NCBI RefSeq assembly: GCF_024868665.1 | Contig: NC_079894.1 | Coordinates: 4,055,426 to 4,119,425 of the forward strand | Reading direction: 5' to 3' | Source of the DNA: Triplophysa rosa | Taxonomy: Eukaryota > Chordata > Actinopteri > Cypriniformes > Nemacheilidae | Length of the DNA: 64,000 nucleotides | Part shown: positions 10,004 through 23,399 of the stretch, one piece after another | Layout of the letters: each line of letters begins with the position of its first letter | How positions within the stretch are numbered: position 1 is the first letter of the stretch | The notes under the pieces: generated by a model | The model's database searches: none | Told to the model about the DNA's origin: nothing | The model's input: the letters and a program-made list of their open reading frames with translations, nothing else | Translations under genes and position numbers: made by a program

Positions 10004-10760
10004 TGCTGCGTCCCACTTCGCCTACTTATATTATGCCCTTAAAGTATGTACTGCTTTTGTTATGGAAAAGTATATACATTTTAGGGCGTAGAAAAACTGT
10101 TTGCACGCACTGGGACATATGCTGCCTTCACATGCTCTTGGAATTATTGGAAATATGAGTTTCCAGAACGCCCTCTGATTTTCATACTTTGATCAACATG
10201 GCGGATCGGAGAAGGACTTCTGCTGTGATAGATATGGTTTATTAGTTTTCCGCAACAGCTTCATTAAATTGATTAAATACATTAATTAGTACATATTTAC
10301 ATATGAATAACCATTTGAAGCATACTGCATGTTTTATAAAATTTCCGAGAGCATGTGAAGGCAGCAATACTAACACGAATCGGAAGTGGCCGTTGTTGCC
10401 TAGATGACACTGTGATCCTTACTGGCACGATCATCAAAATACAGCTCTTCCTTGCATTTACTGTAAGTATTTAATCAATCATTATTTCGTATGAATGTTT
10501 CCTGTGTACTTACATTTATTAATTTAGCAAAGCATCTTTTTTTAAATTTTATTAATGCAGTGTGGCATCACTAAACTCTGCCCTGTGAGCTGCGGGTAAT
10601 ATCAGCCGTTAAGTGTCCATGGATTCACGCTTCGAATTTTCACCGGAAACAGTAGACCCTCCGGGTCCTTTGAGAATACTCAGCATACTATAATTTGGGA
10701 CATACTCATTCTATTTTCGAATAATATTTAGGACAGATAGTATGCGAATCGGGACGCAGC
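10004..10760. mobile_element. inverted-repeat element with GCTGCGTCCC termini, containing a nested element
   Basis: Termini are GCTGCGTCCCACTTCGCCTA and, inverted, GCTGCGTCCCGATTCGCATA. It lacks an open frame. A second element (10120-10366) sits inside it, so the outer one is older. I cannot define a target duplication for the outer element. Confidence 0.7.
10120..10366. mobile_element. 247-bp MITE nested in the 10.0-10.8 kb element
   Basis: Its terminal inverted repeats (10120-10143 and 10343-10366) match at 23 of 24 positions, beginning TGCTGCCTTCACATGCTCT. The flanks ATA and ATA suggest a 3-bp target duplication. The near-perfect ends indicate a recent insertion relative to its host element. 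Confidence 0.75.
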
Positions 10761-10804
10761 TAGAAACTATCGTGGAATGCTAGCTAAGTAAAAACACTTA
10801 GGTA

Positions 10805-11290
10805 AGGACATAGACTGTATAAAATATGGACGTAGTGTCCGTGACATCACCCGTAGGTTTGTGAAGAGTAAAAATGAAGCCTAAAGTAGGCAGATTGCCA
10901 TCTTGGCATCGCGCGTCACTCCCGGATAATCGTAAATGGGCAAAGAGGCGGGACGTGGATGAAGCTGAGGCGCCCGGTTGGCTGAAACCACTTGTCACTC
11001 AAGTGGCCACGCAACAATTTCGCAGAATTTTAAGGCTTAATATAAGTTAAACAGGTAAGTTATTAAAAAAATCCCCCACCTCACAGTTGTCATGAAGGGT
11101 AAGATTACCTATATAGACCAAAATATTTTTTGTACCAGGCTGTAAACATGTTTTTTGTGCTGTAAAGTTGGCCATTTAACATGGGGCTCAATGAGATTCT
11201 GCTCTGTTTTGGAGCCCGCCTCTAGCGGCCAGTCGATGAATTGCAGTTTTAGTGACTTCCGTGTTGGTTTCACGAGAGAGATCGGAAGAT
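10805..11290. repeat. dispersed repeat with ATGGACGTAGTGTCCGTGAC start
   Basis: The stretch begins with AGACTGTATAAAATATGGAC and contains TCACCCGTAGGTTTGTGAAG and GAGCCCGCCTCTAGCGGCCA, which I recall as a widespread fish repeat. No second copy occurs in this window, so the call rests on memory. Confidence 0.4.
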
Positions 11291-13650
11291 TGCCCCTTGG
11301 GTAAGCGTGACGGTTTGTTGCAATGATCTTATAAAATCCCTTACCTTAAGGATATTTCTCCTCAGGAAAACCCTCACTTAAAATCTGGAGTCAAATTCTC
11401 TCAAAAATTCAAATAATTAAAAAAATGGCAGCAAACGTGGTCATCATGACAAATGCAGAAGTAAGTGGTGTCACAAACCAGATCGCTCCTATTATCATCA
11501 ACGGAGCTGTTTAAACTGCAAGTATACAGCTTGACTGTCACACTTGTTTTTCCTCACGGCACATCTACTCAGACACTTCATTATCCACATACTGTACACT
11601 ATGACTTAAAATAATTTTACTGTACAACTAGCATATGTGTAAATTTGAAGAGTGTTAGGATTTATTATTGCTCACTAAAGTACTGTTGCTACCAACTGGG
11701 ATATTTACAATGTCCATGAAATGCACATTGCTTACTGCACTTCATAGTCTTACTGTATGTCATACTGGTTTATTGGAAAACCATAGAAGAGACTGAGAAC
11801 CTCTTAGAACTTCATTTGCATTGAATAGCACTGGTGTAACTAAGTCAACTTGTATTATAATTGCATTGATTTAAATGATACTATATCAAACGCATTTTAA
11901 AGTTGCCTGCCAAACGAAATAGTAAATATAATTTTATATAACAATTCATCCATCCATATTGTGGCATCAAATCATCCAAATCTATTTCTATATTAAAACC
12001 TATTTCAAAGAATAATGTAATTAAATTAACAAATAACTTTGCTATGCGGAGGGTTATGCAGTCATATATTCCGGTCACAGTGTGTTTGTTGGGGCCGGTG
12101 GGTTTGCTCTCAGTTTAATTGTGGCACTGAACCCTGGAGCAGGTGGCTCATTAATTCCACCTCCATCTTGCCTCTTACATGAATGAATGGCAAACTTCAC
12201 TACTCATTCCAACACAAGTGCTCTGACATTGCACAACCAATTTAACCTCACAAAAAATGCAATAGGCAGACGAAAAATAAGGAATCCAAATTTGCCCAAA
12301 ATAACACAGCCCACTTCACAAATATTAGCCACAACAGAACACATTTGAATTCAACATCGTTCTTGAAATCACCAAGCTTTCAACACTCCAACAATGGCTT
12401 CCGCAAAGTCTTTCCCCTTTCTTCTTTTGTATTCAACACTGAAGATTTGAGAAATTTTCTTTCCTATGGTCTATTGTTTTCTCTAATAGAAAAGATTACA
12501 GACCACAGAGAGAACACAGAACTGGAGACGCTGCATGGATTGCTGTATTTTTACACAAGCTGTCTTCAAAAGCGAAGTCAGAGCAGGTCATTCAGACGAC
12601 TCTGTCTTTTTCTTGTTATAATGGGCTGGTGGAAAGTTTTCTTTGACTGGAGCTCACGGCAATGCAAAGCAGCCTACAGTGGGTGACAAGAACAGAATCC
12701 CATCAGACAGCATGATGGAAAGACTCAATTAGGAAAGCTCTCAATTAGATATGACAGAGAGGACCACAGAGCCCAGAGACTGCGCATTTTCCCAACATCC
12801 TAATTTACAGCCCGACAGCATGTTTATATTACATGGATTTCTCTTTTCTGTCACAGAATGGCTGTCCATGTATTAGAAACACAGTCTCACAGCAGGTGCT
12901 GTATATATTACCAACATTAATTATTTAATGTAAAAGTGTATCAATGTGGTAAAATGTATGACTTTTCAGTGAAAATGAAAGAAATGTGAAAACAATGGGC
13001 TGCAAATACTGTATATGTACAATGCAAATATGGTACTACAAATGATACGTGATGACATATCTCTATAATAGAAGAAAAACGTGATGTGAAATGTGATGTT
13101 TTTATAACCAGGAAAAGAACAATTGGATCATAATTGCCTAATTTCATGTTTGATGAGCTGATGTAACATCCTGTATTACAATCATTGTTTTTTGGTTCGA
13201 GATGTCTCTCATAAAGGCTGTTGTTGCTGATGATAATCACAGACATATTTAAGAACTGTGGTAAGCTATTCAGATAATTGTAGGCACTAAACAGAATGCT
13301 GTTTTTAAAGGAGTGATAAGAAAATTGAAAAAGTTTTTAAAAGACATCGAAATGAGGGATAATATCCACTCAAGGAGATTCACCTTCATTCATAGAGATG
13401 ACATTCTCTTGTTCTTCAAAATAAAACCTAGCTATTGAGATGATGACAACATAATTTCAACATTTCAAAACTCTTTCTGCCTCTCCATCTATGGCCACGT
13501 CAGAAAACTAGCTATTAGTTAAGACTCAGTGTTCCAAAAGTAAATTATTTCTCTAACCAATTTTTTCAGTACACTCAGAAAAAAACACGAATAAATAATG
13601 GAGTTATGTATGCTAGTAGAGTGGTGCAGGCATGAGGTATTTTTTTAAGC
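11291..13650. other. intron sequence, no gene or clear repeat
   Basis: I see AT-rich sequence with a somewhat more balanced island at about 12085-12245. An open frame of 113 codons at 12345-12686 has no domain or codon pattern that would support a gene. Confidence 0.5.
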
Positions 13651-13655
13651 ATTTG

Positions 13656-14540
13656 TTAGCATGAGTTAGCATTTTAGCCCTTCTGGTTCCATTTCCCCAA
13701 AGTAGGTTTTCTGAATGGTTTCTTTTAAATGCCTGAAACAAGATATGTGGTCATCAAAAACGTTGCATGTTTTATTCCACGACATAAAAAACACCAGTAA
13801 TAACTCTTTTAAAAACTTCTTAAAACAGCAGTTGCTAACAAGTTGCTAAAGGCGACTACAAACATTGTCGGGAACATAAATGTCATCACATAAAAATCTC
13901 ACCAATAATTCAACATTGGCCCAAATCTCCAAAAAACATTGATAGAGATCAATATACGGTGCTTTCCTGCAGCTCAGAGGTTAGAGCATGGTGCTAGCAA
14001 CGCCACGATCATGGGTTCGAACCGAGGGATTGCATGTACTCAGAAACAAATGTTTAGTTTAATGAATGTACTGTAAGTCGATTTGGATAAAAGCATCTGC
14101 CGAATGTGTAAATGTAAATGTAAAGTTACCTATTAGGAAACACATTTTTAAAATGTGTTTGAAAGAGTTTTTGCCGTTTTCTAGCATGAGTTAACATTTT
14201 AGCACTCCAGGTTCCATTGCCCCAAAGTATGTTTTCTGAAAGAATTTTTGGGGTCATCAAAAACGTTACATGTTTTATTCTACGACATAAAACACACCAG
14301 TAATAACTCCCTTGTTGTTCTTTAAAACTTTTACACGTCTTAAAAACAGCAGTTGCAGTTTAGCTAACAAGTTGCTAAATGCAACTACATTGTCGGGAAC
14401 GTTAAATGCCATCACACGCATACAAATCTCACAAGTAATTCAACATGGCCATAAATCTAAAAAAAAAAACATGGATAGAGATCAATAAACGGTAAAGTTA
14501 CCTATTAGGAAACGTTTTTAATAACATTTGAAAGAGTTGT
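13656..14540 (+). repeat. tandem duplication of a roughly 355-bp unit, first copy split by a SINE
   Basis: Unit 1 (13656-14168 including the SINE) and unit 2 (about 14181-14540) share, in order, GCATGAGTTAGCATTTTAGC, GGTCATCAAAAACGTT, CACCAGTAATAACTC, CTAACAAGTTGCTAAA, ATTGTCGGGAAC, GATAGAGATCAAT and AAAGTTACCTATTAGGAAAC. The two copies differ at scattered positions and by small indels, so the duplication is not recent. Confidence 0.9.
13961..14121 (+). mobile_element. tRNA-derived SINE, copy 2
   Basis: Begins GCTTTCCTGCAGCTCAGAGG with an A-box-like segment CAGCTCAGAGGTTAGAGC and a good B box GGTTCGAACC. The tail has GTAAGTCGATTTGGATAAAA then GCATCTGCCGAATG and ends in TGTAAATG repeats. Its exact limits are given by unit 2 of the surrounding duplication, where ACGGT joins directly to AAAGTTACC. 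Confidence 0.85.
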
Positions 14541-14631
14541 GGGAGGCTTGGTGGTGGTGACGTTGTTATCGAGTGACCGTAATGTAGTCTGTTTATAGCC
14601 TCATGTTAGCTTTTTACTTCTGGAGATTGTA

Positions 14632-16140
14632 CACTGTAAAAAATGATTTTTTGAGTTTGTAAATAAAGCTAGCATTACTCGAGTATGTTTTACAAGCAAG
14701 TTGTATTTTGTCTTTCTACTTTAAAATGTCGCGTTTAATTCAATGTGTTACTTGAGGTTCCTTTGTAATTATTTGTGCTCTAATACATAAGTAAATTTAA
14801 ATGAAAATGCCAAGTAATATTTACTTGGTGTTTTGACATTAAATTAAGCGATGTATAAAACTGATGAACACAAGTAAATTATACTCCACACAGCCATATA
14901 ATAGCTGCGCGTGCCCACTTCGGACATTACAACTGGCGCGAAGAGCCTGAGGAAAGCTTGCGCATCGAAACATTTTTTTCAGTGCCTGAGGGGATTAAAC
15001 TATGATAAGTCATTAAATGTTTTCTTTTTAATTCATGTAGTAACGTTTGCAGCATAGTGCAGCGTTAATAAACTTTATTTTCGCTGGTTTGTTTGAGTTC
15101 TTGTTATTGAGTCTCGGTATTGCTAACATTTCTGGACAACGTTGGCAAACGCGGTTGTTTTTTATAATGCACATGGATAATAGAATTAACGTGATGCTAA
15201 ATTAAGCTATTAATATGTTGACAGTGTTCAGTTTGCTAAACGTAGTGTCAAGTCTCGTATGTCTAACATTAAGTAACTTAGACAAATAACTTAACCATGT
15301 AATGCATATTCATAAAGTTAAATCAAGTTTATGCTCCGTATATAACCAATATGATATTGATAAACTTGCAGTAGCCTGCTGTATGTGAGTGTTAACTTAC
15401 CCTTAGCTAACTCTGCCTTAGCTAGCTCTGAACTGGCGTTGTTGTTACAGATAGAATGGTGGATCTTGAACTAATTTGTTCTAACGTTTAAAAATTGGTA
15501 TAACGTTAGCCTATGTTCAATGCATTAAGGTCAATAAGTTCATTTGAATTATTAATGACAAATAATCTAATTGTGGCATTAACATCCATGTTCATCTGTT
15601 CCACAGGTATTGGACTCACCATTCTCACCAATAAAACATTTTAACTGATGCCAGAGGAAATGTGAAGGTGGTTTAATGGATCTGAATTGATTTATTTGAT
15701 TACCTTTTTTATTTGTTTCTCTGTTTTTTAAATAAGCTGTTAAATATTTGAATTCAAACACTGAATAAAAGTATTTTTGTGAAATACCTCTCAGCGTTTT
15801 TGGTCTTCAGATACATTTTACTTAACACATATTAATACCTCATATATGATTTCAAGTAATATTTACAAAAAACAAACAAGTAAAGACTACTGAGGAAAAG
15901 ATAACTAGGACTCTTGTTAAGAAATATTAAGTATATTTAGAAGCATTACTTAAATAAAATTTACAAACAAAGGATGAGTAAAATTTACTTGACCCCGTAC
16001 TTGGGAATTTCTAGTAAAAACTACTTATACATGGGTTTAGCATTTACTTGGACAGTTCTGATCAATTTACTAACATTTCCTGAGTGGAAATCCTTGCCTA
16101 GCTTTTTTCAAGTAAACTTCACTCCAAAATTTTTTCAGTG
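14632..16140. mobile_element. CACTG-ended element (possible CACTA/EnSpm type)
   Basis: The left end is CACTGTAAAAAATGATTTTT and the right end, inverted, CACTGAAAAAATTTTGGAGT. The bases TA occur on both outer sides. Subterminal AAGTAAAT/ATTTACTT words recur on both arms. No transposase is seen in its 1.5 kb. CACTG ends suggest the CACTA superfamily; the short flanking match is weak evidence. Confidence 0.5.
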
Positions 16141-19127
16141 TATTTAGGCTTTAAAATTGATAAAAGTGGTGATTATTTGTAAAGATTATCTTGATAGACA
16201 AAACATACATGTATCACAAACCTTTGCTAACCACAGAGCTTAATTTTTGCGATCTTCTAAAAGTCTGTGGGAATAATCTATAGGCTTTCGGTCGAGGGAA
16301 CCAGTGCGCCGCTAACTTCCGGGTTGGCCTAAATACGTTGTCTATGCGGCACACTATTTCCAACCTTCACGAATCATGCTTCAATCTATCGAATCTCAAG
16401 ATGAGCTCGTTTTCCCCTTCAGACACGCTATCCATTCTTCTGAGAACACAAACACATGGCTGATTGAAATGTCAGGACTGAGAACATGAATGACTGTATT
16501 TCTCCATGTCACATCATTACGGCTCTACCAGATGTTCAGGTGACGCGACTCATCTTCGAGTCTGCGGCGCAGCACATTTGCAATCATCAGGCAGGAACCT
16601 GATGAATGTCCTTGTCTTCAAGGACTGCTGTGATTCGCTAATGTTACGCAGCAACAATTCTTCTACGATTCAGTAAGTGTTTGCTGTGTGTTCAAGTCAT
16701 GATTTGATCAGAGAGAAAAGCAGGAGGTTTAGAGTAAAAAACACGAACAGTGGAGTTTGCGATAAAGACGTGTAGCCCGCATGATGTTAGGGCATCAGGA
16801 GGTCAACAAAAGCATTAACTTCTTGCAAAGATAACAGATGGGAATGTTTGTTGGCTTCATGTCGCATTTGTAAATGCCTTGTTGTTAATGGAAAGATAGC
16901 AAGTACCAATAAAAAAACTGCAGTGCTAACGTGCTGTAAGCTGTCTCTAACTGGCCTTAAGTTAAAGCCATGACGGATGAAACTGCCTTGCTGAAAACAA
17001 TACAACTTATAATAGTTTTCATTACAAAGAGAGGAAACTCTTATTGCTCAGAGGTTCAAAGTTCATAGCCTCTGATTTTTCCATTAAAATCAATGAAATT
17101 CCCACTGAAAGTGTTCTTTTGTGTTTTTCCCCCTCAGTTTTTTTATGTTCTTATGTTTTTTTTTATTCTTATGTCTGTACATTTCACCACTATAGTATTT
17201 TATCTTAACCACTGTGCATCCTCATTCACTAGAAATGTATTCTGGTTATTTCTACCATGCTGTCCCTTTTTATGTCCCCATCACAAATGTTTATATTTGT
17301 ACATTTGACAGATGCTTTTATCCAAATTGACGCACAGTGTGTACGTAATGTCATTGCCTGAAACCATTTGTAGAATGGAAAGCATATTAGGTGACAATTT
17401 TTAAAGAGTAAGTATTACAATGTCCTTGAAAAAAATGTGTGTAATGTTGCTGTGTGTGAATGTAAGCAGTCTGCCAAGTTGTAAAGCCGAAAGTGAACGA
17501 AAAACAAAGTTATTGACTCGGAAAAAAGGAGTCGTCTCTGAATCACGCGAACGAGTCATCTGTCGAACGAATCATTTGGGAGCCATTCAAGAAGAAAGGT
17601 AAGAGTAACTGCCTATTATTAGAAAACGAAAGTGTTTTTACGCCTTGTATGCACATAAACTTGTTGTTGGACACTCCATAAACCAAAGTAGGACCTTAAA
17701 AATCACAAAATATTTACTCTTTTTTAATAAATGGATGTCCCCAGATGCTAAAAATTGTCAGTTTATTGAGAAATATTACAGGGTAAACGTGATCATATCT
17801 CTGACATATCTATAACCCTTTTATAAAAATACTAAACTAAATTAAGAGATAAACAAAGTTCAAAAGGTAAGGAAAGGACTGATTCATTCACCTGTGAAAA
17901 GTGTGATAATGATACCAACTACTTGACATAAATAACTTCTCTGCTAATGATCTGGTTGCCATGCCCTTTTCCATCCTACTTTTGTGGGTCTGAAAGGCAT
18001 AAATGAGAATCTGATTTCAAACCATATTTGCATCAAATGTAGATACAAATGTGGTGTGAATGTGATTCAAATCGGATTCATGCTGTCTGTCCGAACTAGT
18101 CTAAACAGATGTTTTCAGCTCGCTGATGTGTGTCTGGAGTAGGTTAAACTTGTCCAGCCTAAGTGGAGTCCTTCCTTTATTTCAAGTTTGTCTGATCTAG
18201 TATCACTATATGTCACGGCTGAGAGAACATAAGGAGCAGTTCCCTTAAGAGACAGCTAGGGCTCATCCATCTCTTTATCCAGCTCTGGAGATTCCCTTCC
18301 CTCTCTCTCTCGCTAACGCTCCTGCATTGCATCTTATGGCTAGCTCTCATTGCACTCACAAGATTGGCATAAAGAGATGTCTGTGTTGTCTATTTATAGA
18401 GCTGACTACAAACTCAGACTTCAAACACCGAGTTTTACCCTCAGGCAGACACAGACGTGCAGGAGGATGCTGGGAGGAGGGGGGGTTCCGCAACCCCTAT
18501 TTACGCAGGTTAATGTGCAAACACCTCAACGTGAAGACTGCCGCGGATGCTGGCCTCGACCCGGGCCGCTCGCACCCTTCTCCTGCGACAGAGCTCAGCC
18601 TCGCAACATTACCATTCTATTCTCATTACTCCTACAGTGGCTGCCAAATTGCCTTTTCTTTCAGGATCATTGGACACTGTTCATTTCCAGCACCTGCGAC
18701 CCAGCAGGTTTTAAAGGCTCATTCTCACTCTCTCTCCCAGAGTTCCCAAGGCAACTGAGACTTAAGCATGTAGGGACACAAGGAACCGTGTTCTAGGTAC
18801 GTCTCTCCTACGGTATTTATTTGCACGGGAAACTGAATTCTGTTGCCATTAAACACAATATATGCCATAGATTGGATTGAAAAGATGTAGTGAAAGTGAC
18901 ACTGAGGAGGAAATTTACATAATGTAATAAACCCCAACATAATTCTATATGTGTTGTACATTTAGTACAATATACACTGTTGCTAGTTGATCAATTCAAT
19001 AAATCCATAATGTTTGCCTTTCTATTGCCATGTGAAACAAAGTTTCAGGTAATTCTCTGTACTTATCTTTACAAGGGTTGAAATCGTAACCAAAAGGTCG
19101 AATTATAAATCATTATTGTAAGCTTAC
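16141..19127. other. intron sequence, no gene; possible repeat at 17.4-17.8 kb
   Basis: 17430-17830 includes GAACGAATCATTTGGGAGCC and GTTGGACACTCCATAAACC, which I associate with a dispersed fish repeat. A fragment of the SINE tail in reverse (GACAGATGCTTTTATCCAAA) lies at 17307-17327. The stretch 18150-18800 is compositionally balanced, and its two overlapping open frames of about 145 codons have no domain. Confidence 0.45.
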
Positions 19128-19320
19128 TGTAAAAAGTTCTTATTGTTATTTTTTTGTTGGTTCAACTTTAAAAAAAGTTACCTTGTTAACTTAAAATTTG
19201 GAGTTATTTCAACTTAAAAATTTGATTCAAACTTAAGGACTAATATTTTCAAGTTTAATTAACCAAACGTTTTAATTTTAAGTTAAACCAACAATTTTGC
19301 CTCTTCCTGCACTGCCAAGA
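19128..19320. repeat. foldback-like ACTGTAAAAAG repeat
   Basis: TTGTTGGTTCAACTTTAAAA at the left and TTTTAAGTTAAACCAACAAT at the right are inverted copies around an AT-rich centre. This is a common fish MITE pattern. Termini are degraded. Confidence 0.5.
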
Positions 19321-20101
19321 AATGGTATTTCTTTATTTTCTGTATTCGTTTTAAATAAATAAATAATAAAAATAAAAAATGATTTTTGTTTTTTACCAAA
19401 AAAAGATTGCAGCCTTTAATAAACTTTCTTAAAACACTATTTATCCTTTCACTAGTTTATACTGAGGCTAAAATTGCCCACGGTCAAAGAAAGCTCAGCA
19501 GCTGGGATGATTAGCTACAACTCCCAACTTTGTAAAACCACAAACGTTTCAAAAGTATACAAACAAATATGTGTATTACATCTATTTTGCTAGCTTCACA
19601 AGGTTTTTTTCTAAAATAGGTTTCGTTAATTAGGGTTTGTTGTACGTTCACAAACATTTCAATTTCACAAAGGATCACAGCATAAGGCTGTGTTCCAGCA
19701 TACAGGTAGATATGCCAAAAACGATAATTGCCGTGTTTTATCGATTAGTTTCTTTTGTTTCTGGCAGTTGAAAATGTTTTGTTATTTGTTTATTTTCCCT
19801 GCTGTCCACTTGTGTGCTGTCCCATTTCGTGCATGACTGAATGTAAGATAAAAAAAATAATGCGTTTTATTTAACTTTATGCTTGAGTATTTACTTCAAT
19901 AGAATGAACAAAATGGGACAATGGTGAGCTTAGACGTGGCTTGGGTTTATAGAGGGCTGATGCATATTGGAAACCTATTCAAAATTTGAAAATAAAAGAA
20001 CAAAAGGGTGTTTTAACCACTCTCATGAAGGACGTGGAGGTACAAATGTGTGCAGTTGGACACACATTACATTTTTTAGGTAAAAGGAGAAACAGAAGGC
20101 T

Positions 20102-20602
20102 TCATTTAGATTCAAGTAGCCCTCTCTGCACAAAAATGTCAATCCACTCCTTCAATCCTCTTAAGTCTTTGAATAATTGCTCATAAACTGCTGAAATATT
20201 CTCAGCATGCAGTGTTGCTCTTTTACTTTTCAACTGCCACCCAGGGTTGGGCAAAATTCCACATGTAAGAATCGCCTCTTTCAATTTAGGAGATGGTATC
20301 TGGATTGTACAGTATTGGCCACACATGAGCGCAAAATGATCTCTGGGGACTGCAAACGTTTTATGAGGGAAAGGAAAATATTCTTGGGGAAACGCAAAAG
20401 TTTTGCAAAGCAACGCAATGTTCTTGGGGAGAGCAAAAGATAAAAAATAGTTTCGCTCCCTTAGCCTAGCTATTTTTTCCACCACCTGTATGTCCATTTC
20501 AATACGAGAGGATCCGTTTGACGCTGCACGACACGTTTTACGCTGCACGACATCTCTCTCTGTACATGTCTTCATTGAACACTGTGTGGCGCGCTTGAGC
20601 AT
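20102..20602 (-). other. unidentified open frame of 166 codons, possibly TE-derived
   Basis: I do not recognise the product. The C-terminal third (HAENISAVYEQLFKDLRG, then LKEWIDIFVQRG) has the look of a real folded protein, while the middle (AFPQEYFPFPHKTFAVP) is repetitive at the DNA level: words such as CTTGGGGA and GCAAAAG recur two or three times at 20340-20440. There is no intron signal and no neighbour that gives context. It may be a decayed transposon fragment fused to a repeat by chance. I would not annotate it as a gene. Confidence 0.2.
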
Positions 20603-22841
20603 GCATGGATAGGATATATTTCAGATAAAAATGACATTTTAATTTGGACAAATAACGGTCAATAGTGTATTGTTTTAAGTAGTCTAGTTCATTATTTTAG
20701 ACTTTATGAGGTGTCCCTTAAGGCTGATGAGGGGTCCGGGACCGCCCCAGCCCCCCCTCAATTCGAACCCTGAAGACAATAACTGTAATTAAAACAAGTG
20801 TCACTCCATCGGGACTTGTTGACATCTTTTGTGCATTTTCTTATAACTTTAAACTGTATATTTAACACACCTGAGCATTGGTTAACTAACTAAGTAGATA
20901 TGAATGGCAAACAAGCATCTTTCAAATTAACATAAATTAGTTTGCATCATACTGTGCTGAAAACAAGAGAATATATTTTGTCACGTAAAAGTTTGCGTAG
21001 ACGATATGTAACGCACTATTCTTTGAAAAACTTTAAAACAATATGTGATCCAGGCTAAAGTCTAATCTAATTGTGAGATAACAAGCATCAAAGTTTGATT
21101 TCAACCATGAATTTCACTATAATTTTAATTTTCGTGAGTATTAAAGATATCAAGGTCATAATTATTTAACAGCTTACTAACTAAAACAATATTATTTTAT
21201 ATTAAAAAGTGTTTTATCTTTGTACAGAATGTCTTTGTTATTCCAAATATGAAATCTCCTAGGGGAATTGTGTTCAAATAATGCCAGAATCCATGTCATA
21301 ATTTAGCAAGTTTAACTGGTATTTAATCAATTGAACAATTGCATTTCAACAAAAATTCAAGATCGCCCATTTGCTTAAATAAATAGTTGGGAAATTAATT
21401 CCATACACTATCTTTATTTTTTAAGAGAACAGCGATAGAATATGCCCATTGGCATTTCCTGGAACTACGTGTGTAATTCGTTCTTCTTCTGCGTCCCATA
21501 TTTGAGTTTCTCCGCGAAATGGGTGTGGCTACGTTTAACCGTAATTCATTGAGAAACTGAGCATAAGAATTGCATGACATTTTGTCCCAGCCCTATTTTG
21601 TACCTAAAGTTAGGTCAGAGTGGATCTTATGTTGATTTTCCGGAGTCACGGCACAACGGAAAAAAAACGTCGCGACAAAACAAACATATTACGACTACCA
21701 ATCGAACACAAAATTAAAATTCTGCATACTTTTCATTGGTGTCAGTCTTTGAATTAGAGCATCACTGAAACACTGAGCACAATGAAGTCCTGCTATGCCT
21801 GTAGTAATCGCCCTGAGAGAGTTTGGCAAGATACGACTGAATAAATCTTTCAAATCTTTGCTGATATATTAGACGCACCTACTACACTACCTCTCTAGTT
21901 TATGGGGATATCATTGGCTGTGCTCTCCCAGCTAACACAATGTTTCTTCTCCCTATATGTCATTGAATCAAATAATTTATCAGGCGGCTGCATTTGACAG
22001 GAAGCGTAATACTCTCTACTTTTAAGTGCAACCCCTTCTGAGAGAGCCATTCTCTAAGTCATCCCTCTCTAAAGGATATTTACCTTTCATCTTCCCCTCT
22101 TACAGCCCTCTGTTCCCTTTACTCACCAAACAGACAGTTATTGTCTGGGCTTTCAGAAAACCCAGAGGAAAGTCAGTGTAGTCAGACGGCCGCTGATGAG
22201 GCCACGAGAGCGGACAACAAAACACAAACTCATTTCAAACAATGTCAGAAGGCGAATTTAGTAACTTACAGATCTAGATGAACATGAGCATTTGAGCTAT
22301 TTGTTATTTAGATTGTCCTAACCTTCGGAAAATTGACAGAAGGCACTCTTACATTCAAATGAAAAACATTTCTCAAGAGTAAGGAGCGCTGCTTAGTGAT
22401 GTTTGTATTATTCAAGTTCAATTTTCATCTGTCTTCAGGCAAGATTTTTGCTTCTTTTTCTGCTTTTTATTAAAGATTTATCACAATTTGGCATGCATTT
22501 ACATCTTTGCTACATGGTAAAATGTGATGATGTGAAAATAAAATAGAGAAAATAGTGTCACATTAGAAGTAAACATTGACTGCACCAATGATACAGAAAG
22601 TTCAAGTTTTTTTTACAGTATTTCAACAATTTTACAGCAAAATTATGGAATTTTACTGATTTATTTTCCAGATATTAAAATACAGTAATATAATGTTAAA
22701 TTACAGAAATCGACTGCAAATTTACAAGTTGGGTGTACATTAACATGAAAAACATGTCATTTTATTTTATGGTATTTTTCTAGAGCTATTTTTCCCAGCT
22801 GCTGGAATATTACCGTTTTTTTAACAGGGACAAAGACATTT

Positions 22842-23085
22842 ATAGCGGTTTCAGCGGCAACCACATACAACAACGGCCCAAACTTAACTTCGGGTAGACC
22901 TCTGCAAAGAATCAATAACTATTGAGTAGTTTTAACTTAATTTAATACAGTGAATATACAATAAAATATTAAAATAAATTAATATTAACATAAATTCAAT
23001 ATAAAATAAATTGTTATATTATAACCAAACACAGACTGGAAATCAACTTCGGGCCGGCGTGTGCGTCCGTTGTAACCATCCATAT
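22842..23085. mobile_element. short inverted-repeat element related to the one at 58081
   Basis: Left end TAGCGGTTTCAGCGGCAACC. At the right end GGAAATCAACTTCGGGCCGG then GTGTGCGTCCGTTGTAACCA matches, with changes, the right end of the element at 58081-58511 (GGAAGCTAACTTCGAGCCAG, then GTGCGTGCGTCCAATGAAAC). Interior is AT-rich and non-coding. Confidence 0.5.
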
Positions 23086-23399
23086 ATGCGTAAGACAGTG
23101 ATGTAATGTATACAATGATGTTTAAATGCACTAATCCAAATGTATCTGCCAAATGCATAAACAAACATTTACAATTGAGTGCATGGACCTCCTAACAAGT
23201 CTCTCAAAATCCAATGGCTAGCCGGTACTCAAAAGACGGATATCCAGTGTCAACTACATGACCTCTGTCTTCAGCACTGTCAAACAAACTTACGTCTATG
23301 CATTCTCCCACACAAAGAAGAGGTTTGTATGTAACATAGGTCGTGTAAGCTGCCAAAAGAAATGAGGGTATAGATATAACATCAACCACGAGGAAACAG

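Noticed and set aside
12345..12686. Open frame of 113 codons
   Set aside because: No domain, no biased codon use and no neighbouring exon; likely chance.
18327..18796. Overlapping open frames of 143 and 148 codons
   Set aside because: Two frames are open at once with no domain, no splice context and ordinary composition, which fits a compositional effect.
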